Notes under the pieces: generated by a model
Seen by the model: the letters and a program-made list of their open reading frames with translations, nothing else
What the model was told of the DNA's origin: nothing
Database searches by the model: none
Translations under genes and position numbers: made by a program
Shown here: positions 50,736-59,575 of the stretch, piece by piece
How positions within the stretch are numbered: position 1 is the first letter of the stretch
Layout: every line of letters begins with the position of its first letter
Assembly (NCBI GenBank): GCA_018434945.1
Contig: JAHDOI010000023.1
Span: forward strand, 1-64,000
Source: Selenomonadales bacterium
GTDB lineage: Bacteria; Bacillota; Negativicutes; Sporomusales; UBA7701
Direction: 5' to 3'
DNA length: 64,000 nt

Positions 50736-51998
50736 ATGCTTAAGTTTGGTGATGACAGGGGACAACTCAAGTGCTCGTTCTGCGGCAAGCTGCAGGAACA
50801 GGTCAAGAAACTCGTCGCCGGCCCCGGGGTGTATATCTGCGACGAGTGTATCGAGCTGTGCAACGAGATCATAGAAGAAGAACTGAGCGAGGACGTCGAA
50901 CTTGAGCTTCGCGATATCCCAAAGCCAAAGGATATCAAGGATATTCTCGACCAGTACGTCATCGGCCAAGACGAGGCCAAGAAGACGCTGGCGGTGGCTG
51001 TTTACAACCACTACAAGCGGATCAATCTCGGCTCGAAGCTGGAAGATGTCGAGCTGCAGAAGTCGAATATCGTGATGCTCGGCCCGACTGGCAGCGGCAA
51101 AACGCTGCTGGCCCAGACACTGGCCAAGATTCTCAATGTGCCGTTCGCGATCGCCGACGCCGCTTCGCTGACCGAGGCGGGTTATGTGGGCGAGGATGTG
51201 GAGAATATCCTCCTCAAGCTCATCCAGGCCGCCGATTACGATGTGGAGAAGGCGGAGAAGGGGATCGTCTATATCGACGAGATCGACAAGATCGCCCGCA
51301 AGTCGGAGAATCCGTCGATCACCCGCGACGTGTCGGGCGAAGGCGTGCAGCAGGCGCTGCTGAAAATCCTCGAAGGCACGGTGGCGAGCGTGCCGCCTCA
51401 GGGCGGGCGCAAGCATCCCCATCAGGAGTTTATCCAGATCGACACGACGAACATTCTGTTCATCTGCGGCGGGGCGTTCGACGGCGTGGATAAGATCATC
51501 AGCTCGCGCACCGGCAAGAAGCAGCTCGGCTTCGGCGCCGATATCAAGACACGCGAGGAGAAGAAGGTGGGCGAGATTCTGCGGCAGATTCTGCCGGAGG
51601 ACCTGCTGAAGTTCGGGCTTATCCCCGAGTTCGTCGGCCGTCTGCCGGTCATAGTGACTCTGGACGCCCTGGACGAGGAGGCGCTGGTGCGCATCCTGGT
51701 CGAGCCGAAGAACGCGCTGGTGAAGCAGTACCAGAAGTTCCTCGACCTCGACAACGTGCAGCTGGAGTTCAAGGAGGAGGCCCTGCGCTCGATCGCCCAT
51801 GAGGCGCTCAAGCGCAAGACGGGGGCCCGCGGCCTGCGGTCGATCATCGAGGGCATCATGCGCAATGTGATGTACGAGGTGCCGTCGCGCGGCGACGTGG
51901 CCAAGTGCATCGTGACCGGCGAAGTGGTGCTGAGCAAGGAAGAGCCCATCCTGGTGACGATAGACCGCAAGGCGAAGAAAAAAGAGGAATCCGCTTAG
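50736..51998 (+). CDS. clpX: ClpX ATPase
   Basis: A 420-aa AAA+ unfoldase. Zinc-binding domain (residues 9-45: [19 protein letters not shown]), Walker A GPTGSGKT, Walker [10 protein letters not shown], sensor and pore loop (GYVGEDVEN), IGF-type loop for ClpP. GAGG precedes the ATG. Terminator and a palindromic repeat follow. Confidence 0.97.
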   Translation: MLKFGDDRGQLKCSFCGKLQEQVKKLVAGPGVYICDECIELCNEIIEEELSEDVELELRDIPKPKDIKDILDQYVIGQDEAKKTLAVAVYNHYKRINLGSKLEDVELQKSNIVMLGPTGSGKTLLAQTLAKILNVPFAIADAASLTEAGYVGEDVENILLKLIQAADYDVEKAEKGIVYIDEIDKIARKSENPSITRDVSGEGVQQALLKILEGTVASVPPQGGRKHPHQEFIQIDTTNILFICGGAFDGVDKIISSRTGKKQLGFGADIKTREEKKVGEILRQILPEDLLKFGLIPEFVGRLPVIVTLDALDEEALVRILVEPKNALVKQYQKFLDLDNVQLEFKEEALRSIAHEALKRKTGARGLRSIIEGIMRNVMYEVPSRGDVAKCIVTGEVVLSKEEPILVTIDRKAKKKEESA

Positions 51999-52010
51999 CC
52001 GCAACCACAG

Positions 52011-52036
52011 CCGGGGGAGAAATCCCCCGGTTTTTT
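52011..52036 (+). terminator. Terminator after clpX
   Basis: CCGGGGGA/TCCCCCGG with TTTTTTG, 13 bp after the stop codon. Confidence 0.85.
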
Positions 52037-52126
52037 GTTTTTTCACCTCCTCGCCGTGGCCGCTTTTGCCGGGATAAAAAAACGGCCGCTGCCTATACTA
52101 AGAGTACGAAAACATACAAAGCAAAA

Positions 52127-52244
52127 GGCCGTTCAGAAGCCTCCAGATGCAAGGCGCACAGAGGACGCGCCGCGACGCGTACTCGGTCGTACGCTAGCAA
52201 GCGCCCGCAGGTGCAACGCCGCAGATGGGGGCTTATCAACGGCC
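52127..52244. repeat. Modular palindromic repeat, copy G (118 bp)
   Basis: Arms GGCCGTTCAGAAGC (52127-52140) and GCTTATCAACGGCC (52231-52244). Interior CCAGATGCAAGGCGCAC, GCGTACTCGGTCGTACGC (52176-52193), GCAACGCCGCAGATGGGG. Lies between clpX and lonB, 30 bp before the lonB start codon. Confidence 0.7.
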
Positions 52245-52273
52245 GGGAAACAGAAGGGAAGGAGGTTCGGAGT

Positions 52274-53959
52274 GTGGACTACGCCGTCAATATCATCACC
52301 GTGATCCAGTTTTTCTTCGCCGTCGTGATCGGCATGTACTTCTGGAATCTCCTCCGCTCCCAGCAGGGCAACAGGGTGGCCGTGGAGCGGGAATCCAAGA
52401 AGGAGATGGAGAAATTGCAGCGGCTGCGGGAGATTTCCCTGACCGAGCCGCTGGCGGAGAAAACCCGCCCGGCCAGCTTCGGGGAGATCGTCGGCCAGGC
52501 CGAAGGTCTCAAGGCGCTCCGTGCGGCGCTGTGCGGGCCGAATCCCCAGCACGTGATCATGTACGGGCCGCCCGGCGTTGGCAAGACGGCGGCCGCCAGG
52601 CTGGTGCTTGAAGAGGCCAAACGCAATTCGCTGTCGCCTTTCGGCGCGACCGCCAAGTTCATCGAGATGGACGCGACGACGGCCCGCTTCGACGAACGCG
52701 GTATCGCCGACCCGCTGATCGGTACGGTGCACGACCCCATCTACCAGGGGGCGGGGCCGCTCGGCATCGCCGGCATCCCCCAGCCCAAACCCGGCGCGGT
52801 GACCAAGGCTCACGGCGGCCTGCTGTTCATCGACGAGATCGGCGAACTGCACCATATCCAGATGAACAAGCTGCTGAAGGTGCTGGAAGACCGCAAGGTA
52901 TTTCTGGAGAGTTCGTATTACAGCACCGAGGATACCAACATACCGTCCCATATCCACGATATCTTCCAGAACGGCCTGCCGGCCGACTTCCGCCTCATCG
53001 GCGCTACCACCCGCATGCCCCAGGATATTCCGCCCGCGATAAGGTCGCGGTGTGTGGAGATTTTTTTCCGGCCGCTGCTGGCCGACGAGGTCGCCCTGAT
53101 TGTCCGCAACGCCGTCCGCAAGGTCGAACTCAGCATCGATGACGCGGCGGTGGAGGTTATCAAGCGCTACGCGAACAACGGCCGCGAGGCGGTCAACATC
53201 GTGCAGATCGTGGCCGGGGTGGCCCTCAATGACGGCAAGAAGAATATCACCGCCGCCGACGTGGAGTGGGTGGTGAATTTCGGCCAGTACAGCCCGCAGC
53301 CGGAGCGGAAGATCGGCGCCAAGCCCCAGGTGGGGTTCGCGAACGGCCTGGCTGTATATGGCGCGAATGTCGGCACGCTGATGGAAATCGAGGTGTCGGT
53401 GGTGCCCAACCCGCAGGGCGGCGGCAAGCTGACGGTGACCGGGGTGGTGGACGAAGAGGAGATCGGTGTGCCCGGACGGACGATGCGCCGCAAGAGCATG
53501 GCCAAAGGGTCGCTGGATAATGTACTTACCGTGCTGTGGAGCAGGTTCGGCATCGATTACCACAATTACGACATCCACGTCAATTTCCCCGGCGGCGGGC
53601 CGGTGGACGGTCCTTCGGCCGGGGTGACCGCGGCCACGGCCATCTATTCGGCGGTTAACAACATCCCCATCGATAACACGGTGGCGATGACGGGCGAGAT
53701 TTCCATCCGCGGCCTGGTCAAGCCTGTCGGTGGGGTGAGCGCCAAGATCGCGGCCGCCAAGCAGGCGGGGGCGCGGCGGGTCATCATCCCGAAGGAAAAC
53801 TGGCAGGAGCTTTATAAGACGATGGGGGTAGAGGTGGTGGCGGCGGAAACGATCGACGAGGTGTTCAAAAGCGCGCTTGTGAAGGTCGGCGACCTCTGCC
53901 GCCTGGAGGTGCTGACGCCGAAACACGATTACCTGACCGCCGCGGGGATGAAGATGTAG
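52274..53959 (+). CDS. lonB: LonB-type ATP-dependent protease
   Basis: A 561-aa membrane-anchored Lon-like protease: N-terminal transmembrane helix (VIQFFFAVVIGMYFWNLL), AAA+ domain with Walker [12 protein letters not shown] and Walker B FIDEIGEL, and C-terminal Ser-Lys protease domain (DGPSAGVT with the catalytic Ser, Lys in GGVSAKIAAAK). LonB is forespore-specific in Bacillus. GTG start with GGAGG 8 nt upstream; an in-frame extension to 51905 is an overlap with clpX. Located between clpX and lon. Confidence 0.92.
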   Translation: MDYAVNIITVIQFFFAVVIGMYFWNLLRSQQGNRVAVERESKKEMEKLQRLREISLTEPLAEKTRPASFGEIVGQAEGLKALRAALCGPNPQHVIMYGPPGVGKTAAARLVLEEAKRNSLSPFGATAKFIEMDATTARFDERGIADPLIGTVHDPIYQGAGPLGIAGIPQPKPGAVTKAHGGLLFIDEIGELHHIQMNKLLKVLEDRKVFLESSYYSTEDTNIPSHIHDIFQNGLPADFRLIGATTRMPQDIPPAIRSRCVEIFFRPLLADEVALIVRNAVRKVELSIDDAAVEVIKRYANNGREAVNIVQIVAGVALNDGKKNITAADVEWVVNFGQYSPQPERKIGAKPQVGFANGLAVYGANVGTLMEIEVSVVPNPQGGGKLTVTGVVDEEEIGVPGRTMRRKSMAKGSLDNVLTVLWSRFGIDYHNYDIHVNFPGGGPVDGPSAGVTAATAIYSAVNNIPIDNTVAMTGEISIRGLVKPVGGVSAKIAAAKQAGARRVIIPKENWQELYKTMGVEVVAAETIDEVFKSALVKVGDLCRLEVLTPKHDYLTAAGMKM

Positions 53960-53990
53960 GACTGCGGAGCCGATGGCAACATCGGCTCCC

Positions 53991-54114
53991 AGACTGCCGA
54001 TAAAGGCCCATCTGCGGTGTTGCTCCTCAGAGCGCTTGCTTGCGTACGTCCCACAGTACGCGGCGCGGCGCGCTCTTCCGGTGCGCCTTGCATCTGGACC
54101 TTTCTCACCAGTCT
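53991..54114. repeat. Modular palindromic repeat, copy H (124 bp)
   Basis: Arms AGACTGCCGATAAAGG (53991-54006) and CCTTTCTCACCAGTCT (54099-54114), opposite orientation to copies E and G. Interior GCTCCTCAGAGCGCTTGCTTGCGTACG (split, 54022-54048), CGGTGCGCCTTGCATCTGG. It is flanked by two similar hairpins, GGAGCCGAT/ATCGGCTCC (53966-53989) and the terminator at 54133. Confidence 0.7.
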
Positions 54115-54132
54115 GACTTTGTCTTAAAGCGG

Positions 54133-54158
54133 GGAGCCGACAACATCGGCTCCTTTTT
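54133..54158 (+). terminator. Terminator after lonB
   Basis: GGAGCCGA-caaca-TCGGCTCC followed by TTTTT. A near copy of this stem without T-run precedes the repeat, so the repeat may have separated a duplicated terminator. Confidence 0.8.
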
Positions 54159-54328
54159 GATATGGAACGGCACCTGCGGCGCGTCAGTCACGGCGAGCTG
54201 GAAAAATCTCCACCGCTCCCTCGCGGCGGAGATTTTATGTGGAGGATTTTTCCCTGCGTCCTGAGAATATTTATAAATAGTGACGTTGAAACTAACACTG
54301 CCATGCGAATCGGAAGGAGGCGAAACAA

Positions 54329-56644
54329 TTGTCCAAACAGCTGAGAAAGATGCCGCTACTGCCGCTCCGGGGCATTCTCGTTTTTCCATATATGATTATC
54401 CATCTCGACGTAGGCCGCGAGAAGTCGATCGGCGCACTGGAAGAGGCGATGGTCCACGACCGGCAGATAATGCTGGCCAGTCAACGCGACGCCCAGAACG
54501 ACAAGCCGCTGCCGGAGGACATCTTCAGCGTCGGCACTGTCGCCGAGATCAAGCAGCTCCTGAAGCTGCCGGGCGGCACCATCCGCGTGCTGGTGGAGGG
54601 GCTCCACCGGGCGGAGATCGTCCGTTATGTCGAGCTTGAGCCGTTTTACATGGCGGAGATCCGTGAGTACGACGAGGCCGAGCCCAAGACGCCCGAGGTG
54701 GAGGCTCTTACCCGCACCGCGATCAGCCAGTTCGAGCAGTGGGTGAAGCTGAGCAAGAAAATCCCGCCGGAGACGCTGGTGTCGGTGGTGATGGTCGAGG
54801 AGCCGGGACGGCTGACCGACCTTATCGCCAGCCACCTCGCGCTTAAAATCGAGGATAAGCAGGTGCTGCTGGACGCCGTCGACGTGAAGACGCGGCTGGA
54901 GAGGCTGTGCGATATCCTCGGCCGCGAGATGGAGATCCTCGAACTGGAGAAGAAGATCAATGTCCGCGTCCGCAAGCAGATGGAGAAGACCCAGAAGGAG
55001 TACTATCTGCGCGAGCAGCTCAAGGCTATCCAGAAGGAGCTGGGCGACAAGGACGACCGGATGGCCGAGGCGGACGAGTACCGCCAGCGGATGAAGGAGC
55101 AGGAGCTGCCCAAAGAGGTGGCCGAGAAGATAACCAAGGAGATCGAGCGGCTGGAGAAGATGCCGCCGATGGTGGCCGAGAGCGCCGTCATCCGCACGTA
55201 TCTCGACTGGCTGCTGGCCCTGCCGTGGTCGAAGGAGACCACCGACCGTCTCGATATCGCTATTGCCGAGAAGATCCTCGACGAGGACCACTACGGCCTT
55301 GAGAAGGTTAAGGAGCGTATCCTCGAATATCTGTCGATCCGCAAGCTGACCGAGAAGATGAAGGGTCCCATCCTCTGCCTTGTGGGGCCGCCCGGCGTCG
55401 GCAAGACGTCGTTGGCCCGCTCGATCGCCCGCGCGATGGAGCGCAAATTCGTGCGCGTGTCGCTGGGCGGCGTGCGCGACGAGGCCGAAGTCCGCGGCCA
55501 CCGGCGCACGTATGTGGGGGCGCTGCCGGGCCGGGTCATCCAGGGGATGCGCACCGCCGGCTCGAAGAACCCCGTTTTCCTGCTCGACGAGATCGACAAG
55601 ATGAGCTCGGATTTCCGCGGCGACCCGTCGGCCGCCCTGCTGGAGGTCCTCGACCCCGAACAGAACAACACGTTCAGCGACCATTATGTCGAGGTGCCGT
55701 TCGATCTGTCGCGGGTGCTGTGGGTGGTGACGGCCAATGTCATGCATAATATCCCCCGGCCGCTTTTGGACCGCATGGAGACGATCACCATCGCCGGCTA
55801 TACCGAGGAGGAGAAGGTCCAGATCGCCGTCCGCTACCTCATCCCCAAGCAGGTTCGCGACCACGGCCTGACCGACAAGCAGATCATCTTTTCCGAGGGC
55901 ACCATCCAGAAGGTCATCCGCGATTATACCCGCGAGGCCGGGGTGCGCAACCTCGAACGCAACGTCGCCAACCTGTGCCGCAAGGCGGCCCGTCAGATAG
56001 TGCAGGAGAAGCGGACGGTGGTGAAGATCACCGCCCAGAACCTCCACACATTCCTGGGGGCGCCCAAGTACCGCCACAACAAGACGGAGCGCAACCTCCA
56101 GGTGGGGGTGGCCACCGGTCTGGCCTGGACCGAGGTGGGCGGCGACGTGCTGGCGGTCGAGGTTTCGACGATGAAGGGCAAGGGCAAGCTGACCCTTACC
56201 GGCCAGCTCGGCGGCGTGATGCAGGAGTCTGCCCAGGCGGGCTTCAGCTATGTCCGCAGCCGTGCCGAGGAACTCGGTATCGAACCGGGTTTTTACGAGA
56301 AGACGGATATCCATATCCACCTGCCTGAGGGGGCCATCCCCAAGGACGGCCCGTCGGCCGGCATCACGATGGCGACGGCGATCGCCTCCGCCCTGACCGG
56401 CCGGCCGGTGAAGAACGATATCGCCATGACGGGCGAGATCACGCTGCGCGGCCGCGTCCTGCCGGTAGGCGGCATCAAGGAGAAGGTGCTGGCCGCCCAC
56501 CGGATCGGCATCAGGAAGATAATCCTCCCCAAGGAGAACAAGCGCGATATGGATGATATACCGGTGAATGTGAAACGCAGTCTGGAGTTCGTCCTGGTGG
56601 AGCATATGGACGAGGTGCTCCAGGCCGCGCTGGCGGACCAATGA
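54329..56644 (+). CDS. lon: Lon protease
   Basis: A 771-aa LonA-type ATP-dependent protease: N-terminal substrate-binding domain (about 1-200), AAA+ domain with [11 protein letters not shown] (Walker A) and FLLDEIDKM (Walker B), and Ser-Lys dyad (Ser in KDGPSAGIT, Lys in [13 protein letters not shown]). TTG start with GGAAGGAGG 8 nt upstream. Overlaps engB by 4 bp. Confidence 0.97.
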   Translation: MSKQLRKMPLLPLRGILVFPYMIIHLDVGREKSIGALEEAMVHDRQIMLASQRDAQNDKPLPEDIFSVGTVAEIKQLLKLPGGTIRVLVEGLHRAEIVRYVELEPFYMAEIREYDEAEPKTPEVEALTRTAISQFEQWVKLSKKIPPETLVSVVMVEEPGRLTDLIASHLALKIEDKQVLLDAVDVKTRLERLCDILGREMEILELEKKINVRVRKQMEKTQKEYYLREQLKAIQKELGDKDDRMAEADEYRQRMKEQELPKEVAEKITKEIERLEKMPPMVAESAVIRTYLDWLLALPWSKETTDRLDIAIAEKILDEDHYGLEKVKERILEYLSIRKLTEKMKGPILCLVGPPGVGKTSLARSIARAMERKFVRVSLGGVRDEAEVRGHRRTYVGALPGRVIQGMRTAGSKNPVFLLDEIDKMSSDFRGDPSAALLEVLDPEQNNTFSDHYVEVPFDLSRVLWVVTANVMHNIPRPLLDRMETITIAGYTEEEKVQIAVRYLIPKQVRDHGLTDKQIIFSEGTIQKVIRDYTREAGVRNLERNVANLCRKAARQIVQEKRTVVKITAQNLHTFLGAPKYRHNKTERNLQVGVATGLAWTEVGGDVLAVEVSTMKGKGKLTLTGQLGGVMQESAQAGFSYVRSRAEELGIEPGFYEKTDIHIHLPEGAIPKDGPSAGITMATAIASALTGRPVKNDIAMTGEITLRGRVLPVGGIKEKVLAAHRIGIRKIILPKENKRDMDDIPVNVKRSLEFVLVEHMDEVLQAALADQ

Positions 56645-57270
56645 ACACGACGGCGACGCCGAACGTGGTGGGTGCCCGCTACCTGGCGTCCGCCGTCCGG
56701 GCCGACCAGTACCCGGAGGGGGACTTTGCCGAGGTGGCTTTCATCGGCCGCTCAAATGTGGGCAAGTCGTCGCTGATAAATTCCCTCTGCCGCCACGGCG
56801 GTCTGGCCCGCACGAGCGCCACCCCCGGCAAGACGCAGACGATCAATTTCTATTCCGTGGCCCTCAAGTACAGCGAGGAGGAGCGGCGCCAGTTCCTGCT
56901 GGTCGACCTGCCGGGCTACGGTTATGCCCGCACCGGCCGGGCGACTCGCCGCCAGTGGACGAAGTTCATCGACGAGTTTCTGGCGTCTTCGCCGCGGCTG
57001 AGGCTCGTCTGCCAGCTTATCGACAGCCGCCACCCGCCGATGGACAGCGACAAGGACGCTTACCGGCGGCTGGCCGAGCTCGGCCTGACAGTGCAGGTGG
57101 TGGCCACCAAGACGGACAAGCTTTCCCGCCAGGCGGCGAAGAAGAACGTGGCGGTCATCCGCGCCGGCCTGGCGCTGCCGGAAGGCTCGAACGTCATCGC
57201 CTACTCGGCGACGGACGGAACGGGGCGGAGCGAGCTCCTTGACGTGATCAGCCATATTTTGCTAGAATGA
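56641..57270 (+). CDS. yihA: EngB/YsxC ribosome-biogenesis GTPase
   Basis: A 209-aa GTPase. G1 [17 protein letters not shown]2 region [15 protein letters not shown]3 VDLPGYGYA and G4 TKTD. Needed for large ribosomal subunit assembly. The standard partner of lon in Firmicutes; start codon overlaps the lon stop (ATGA). Confidence 0.95.
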   Translation: MNTTATPNVVGARYLASAVRADQYPEGDFAEVAFIGRSNVGKSSLINSLCRHGGLARTSATPGKTQTINFYSVALKYSEEERRQFLLVDLPGYGYARTGRATRRQWTKFIDEFLASSPRLRLVCQLIDSRHPPMDSDKDAYRRLAELGLTVQVVATKTDKLSRQAAKKNVAVIRAGLALPEGSNVIAYSATDGTGRSELLDVISHILLE

Positions 57271-57283
57271 AATGAGTGCATAC

Positions 57284-57314
57284 GGGGCAGTCTGACCAGT
57301 CTGCCCCTTGTTAA
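57284..57314 (+). terminator. Weak terminator after engB
   Basis: GGGGCAG/CTGCCCC stem followed by TTGTTAATTT; the U-tract is imperfect. Confidence 0.45.
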
Positions 57315-57328
57315 TTTCGGGAGGCGCC

Positions 57329-57781
57329 ATGCTCAACGACTTCGACAAGCAGCTGCTGAACATCATCCAGAGCGATATCCCGCTTGTTTCCCGGCCGTTC
57401 GCGGCTCTGGCCGAACGCCTGGGGACCGACGAGGCGACGGTTATCGAACGTCTGCGGTTCCTGCGGGAGAACGGCTTCATCCGCCGCATCGGTCCGTTCT
57501 TCGACTCGGCCAGGCTGGGCTACGTGAGCACGCTGGTGGCGCTGGCGGTCGAGCCGGACGCGTTGCCGGCGGTGGCCGCGGCGGTGAACGCCTATCCCGG
57601 CGTGACCCATAATTACGAGCGCGAGGGTGCGTACAACCTGTGGTTCGCGCTGCTCAGCCCGAATATGGCGGCCCAGGAACGGGTGCTGACCGCCGTGGCG
57701 GGACTGCCGGGCATAAAGGAGCTGCTTAATTTGCCGGCGACGAAAAAATTCAAGGTTAATGTGCGTTTTACGCTGGAGTAG
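57329..57781 (+). CDS. ahbA: Siroheme decarboxylase subunit AhbA
   Basis: A 150-aa Lrp/AsnC-type protein (HTH-like N-terminus NIIQSDIPLVSRPFAALAERL, then a regulatory-fold domain with THNYEREGAYNLWFALLSP). In the alternative heme pathway AhbA and AhbB form a complex that decarboxylates siroheme to didecarboxysiroheme. GGGAGGCG fits the ATG at 57329. The partner follows 6 bp later. Confidence 0.85.
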   Translation: MLNDFDKQLLNIIQSDIPLVSRPFAALAERLGTDEATVIERLRFLRENGFIRRIGPFFDSARLGYVSTLVALAVEPDALPAVAAAVNAYPGVTHNYEREGAYNLWFALLSPNMAAQERVLTAVAGLPGIKELLNLPATKKFKVNVRFTLE

Positions 57782-57787
57782 GTGAAG

Positions 57788-58267
57788 ATGCTGGACGAAC
57801 TTGACAGGAAGATTATCGCCGCGATGCAGGACGACCTGCCGCTGGTGCCCGAACCTTACAAGGCGGTGGCCGCGAAGCTGGGCATCGGCGAGGAGGAGCT
57901 GCTGGCGAGGCTCGCCGGCTACCGGGCGAGGGGCGAGATGCGGCGGATGGGGGCGGTGCTGAGGCACCGCGAGATCGGCTACGCCGCCAACGCGCTGTGC
58001 GCCTGGCAGGTGCCCGCGGACAGGCTTGAGGAGGTGGCGGCGGCGATGACCGCCAGCGCGGCGGTGACGCACTGCTACGCCCGCGTGCCGCGTGCCGGCT
58101 GGCCTTATAACTTCTATATCATGCTTCACGGGCATACCCGTGAGGAATGCTCCCGGATGGCGGCCGCCCTGGCGGCCGAACTCGGCCTGGGCGAATTTGT
58201 CATGCTCTTTTCCACCAGGGAGTGGAAGAAAACGAGTATGCGTTATTTCGGGGAGGGAGATACGTGA
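57788..58267 (+). CDS. ahbB: Siroheme decarboxylase subunit AhbB
   Basis: A 159-aa homolog of AhbA (AAMQDDLPLVPEPYKAVAAKL, MRRMGAVLRHREIGYAAN, VTHCYARVPRAGWPYNFYIMLHG). His in the MGAVLRHRE block is a heme/siroheme-binding position in the family. Together with AhbA it acts in heme or heme d1-type synthesis. Its stop overlaps the start of a phosphotransacylase by 4 bp (GTGA). Confidence 0.85.
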   Translation: MLDELDRKIIAAMQDDLPLVPEPYKAVAAKLGIGEEELLARLAGYRARGEMRRMGAVLRHREIGYAANALCAWQVPADRLEEVAAAMTASAAVTHCYARVPRAGWPYNFYIMLHGHTREECSRMAAALAAELGLGEFVMLFSTREWKKTSMRYFGEGDT

Positions 58268-59163
58268 TCAGGAAGTTCGACGAACTGCTGGCGGCGGCCC
58301 GCAGCCTTCCGCCCCGCCGCGTGGCGGTGGCGGCCGCGCACGACGACGCCGTGCTGGCGGCAGTGCGCGACGCGCGTGAGCGGGGCATCGCCGAATTCGT
58401 GCTGATCGGCGACCAGGCCAGGCTGAAAGCCCTGGCAGGTCCCACAGGCGTCGATCTCGCCGGCGTGGAGGTCATCCACGAGCCCGACGTCCGCCAGGCG
58501 GCGCGGCGGGCGGCGGCGATGGTGGGCAGCGGCCAGGCCGATATGCTGATGAAGGGGCTGATCGGCACGGGAGATTTTCTGCGCGCCCTGCTCGACAAGG
58601 ATCTGGGCCTCCGCACCGGTTTGCTGCTCAGCCACGTGTTCGTCATCGAGCTGGCCGGCTGGGACAGGCTGCTGTTCGTGACCGACGCGGCGATGAACGT
58701 CAGCCCGACGCTGGCCGACAAGGCGGCCATCATCGGCAACGCCGTGACTTTGGCCGGCGCCCTGGGGGTCGACCCGGTGAGGGTGGCTGTGCTGGCGGCG
58801 GTGGAGACGGTGGATGCCGGCATGCCGGCTACGCTGGAGGCGGCCGCACTGGCGAAGATGGCCGAACGGGGCCAGATAAAAGGGGCGATCGTCGACGGCC
58901 CGCTGGCGCTCGACAACGCGATCAGCGAGGAGGCGGCCCGCCACAAGGGGATCGTCAGTCCGGTGGCCGGCAGGGCCGATATCCTGATGGTGCCCGACAT
59001 CGAGGCCGGCAATATGCTCGGCAAGTCGATGGTCTATTTCGCCCGCGCCCGCATCGCCGGGCTGGTGATGGGCGCCGCCAAGCCGGTTATCGTGACTTCG
59101 CGGGCCGACAGCGCCGAGTCGAAGATGTTGTCGATCGCTCTGGGGGCCGTCACGGCGAAGTGA
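58264..59163 (+). CDS. Phosphotransbutyrylase-like phosphotransacylase
   Basis: A 299-aa acetyl/butyryl phosphotransferase-family protein (MKGLIGTGDFLRALLDKDLGLR, TDAAMNVSPTLADKAAIIG, VPDIEAGNMLGKSMVYFARA). It has about the same length as Ptb at 40.7 kb and the same blocks, but lies after heme genes and before a second 2-oxoacid oxidoreductase. GTG start overlapping ahbB; the longer frame from 58147 is inside ahbB. It may serve the oxidoreductase downstream. Confidence 0.8.
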   Translation: MIRKFDELLAAARSLPPRRVAVAAAHDDAVLAAVRDARERGIAEFVLIGDQARLKALAGPTGVDLAGVEVIHEPDVRQAARRAAAMVGSGQADMLMKGLIGTGDFLRALLDKDLGLRTGLLLSHVFVIELAGWDRLLFVTDAAMNVSPTLADKAAIIGNAVTLAGALGVDPVRVAVLAAVETVDAGMPATLEAAALAKMAERGQIKGAIVDGPLALDNAISEEAARHKGIVSPVAGRADILMVPDIEAGNMLGKSMVYFARARIAGLVMGAAKPVIVTSRADSAESKMLSIALGAVTAK

Positions 59164-59575
59164 AATAATGAACTTAGCATTTTCATCCAGCGGCAGGAGG
59201 AATTTGTCCGCGTCGATAGAATACGTGTATATAAAAATACCGGTCAGACCACCTGTCCGCGTGAAAAATCGGCATCAGCGGCGGTGGCGCTGATGAGGGC
59301 GTATTTAAGGCCCGGTATTGGTAAAAACTAACGAATGGTTATGAAGGTAAGGGATTCCCGCCTTTGTATGCGGAGCGGCCGGTTTAACCGAGCCTGCTTC
59401 CCCGGGACAGGTCGCAGTTCTGAGCGCACCCGCGTGACGGACTGCGCCCTTGCGCCTATGGTACCGCGGCACCGGCCCGAGAGAGGGCGCACGGCAGGGT
59501 TCGGCGTGACGCGGCTGGACAGGCAGGTTATTTCGGCGTCCGGAGGTCATATTATTTTCAGGAGGTGGCTGTTTT
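59164..59575 (+). other. Long leader before the second oxidoreductase operon
   Basis: No gene in 410 bp. The second half is GC-rich with several possible hairpins, for example GCGCC(59454)...GGCGC(59488), and contains TGGTACCGCGG (59459-59469), which resembles the T-box motif. There is no following T-run. The rest is AT-richer and may hold the promoter. Confidence 0.4.

Noticed and set aside
59459..59469. T-box riboswitch as a firm call
   Set aside because: Only the TGGTACCGCGG core is seen; no convincing stem I, specifier loop or terminator, and the downstream gene is not a synthetase or amino-acid gene. Kept as a low-confidence leader.
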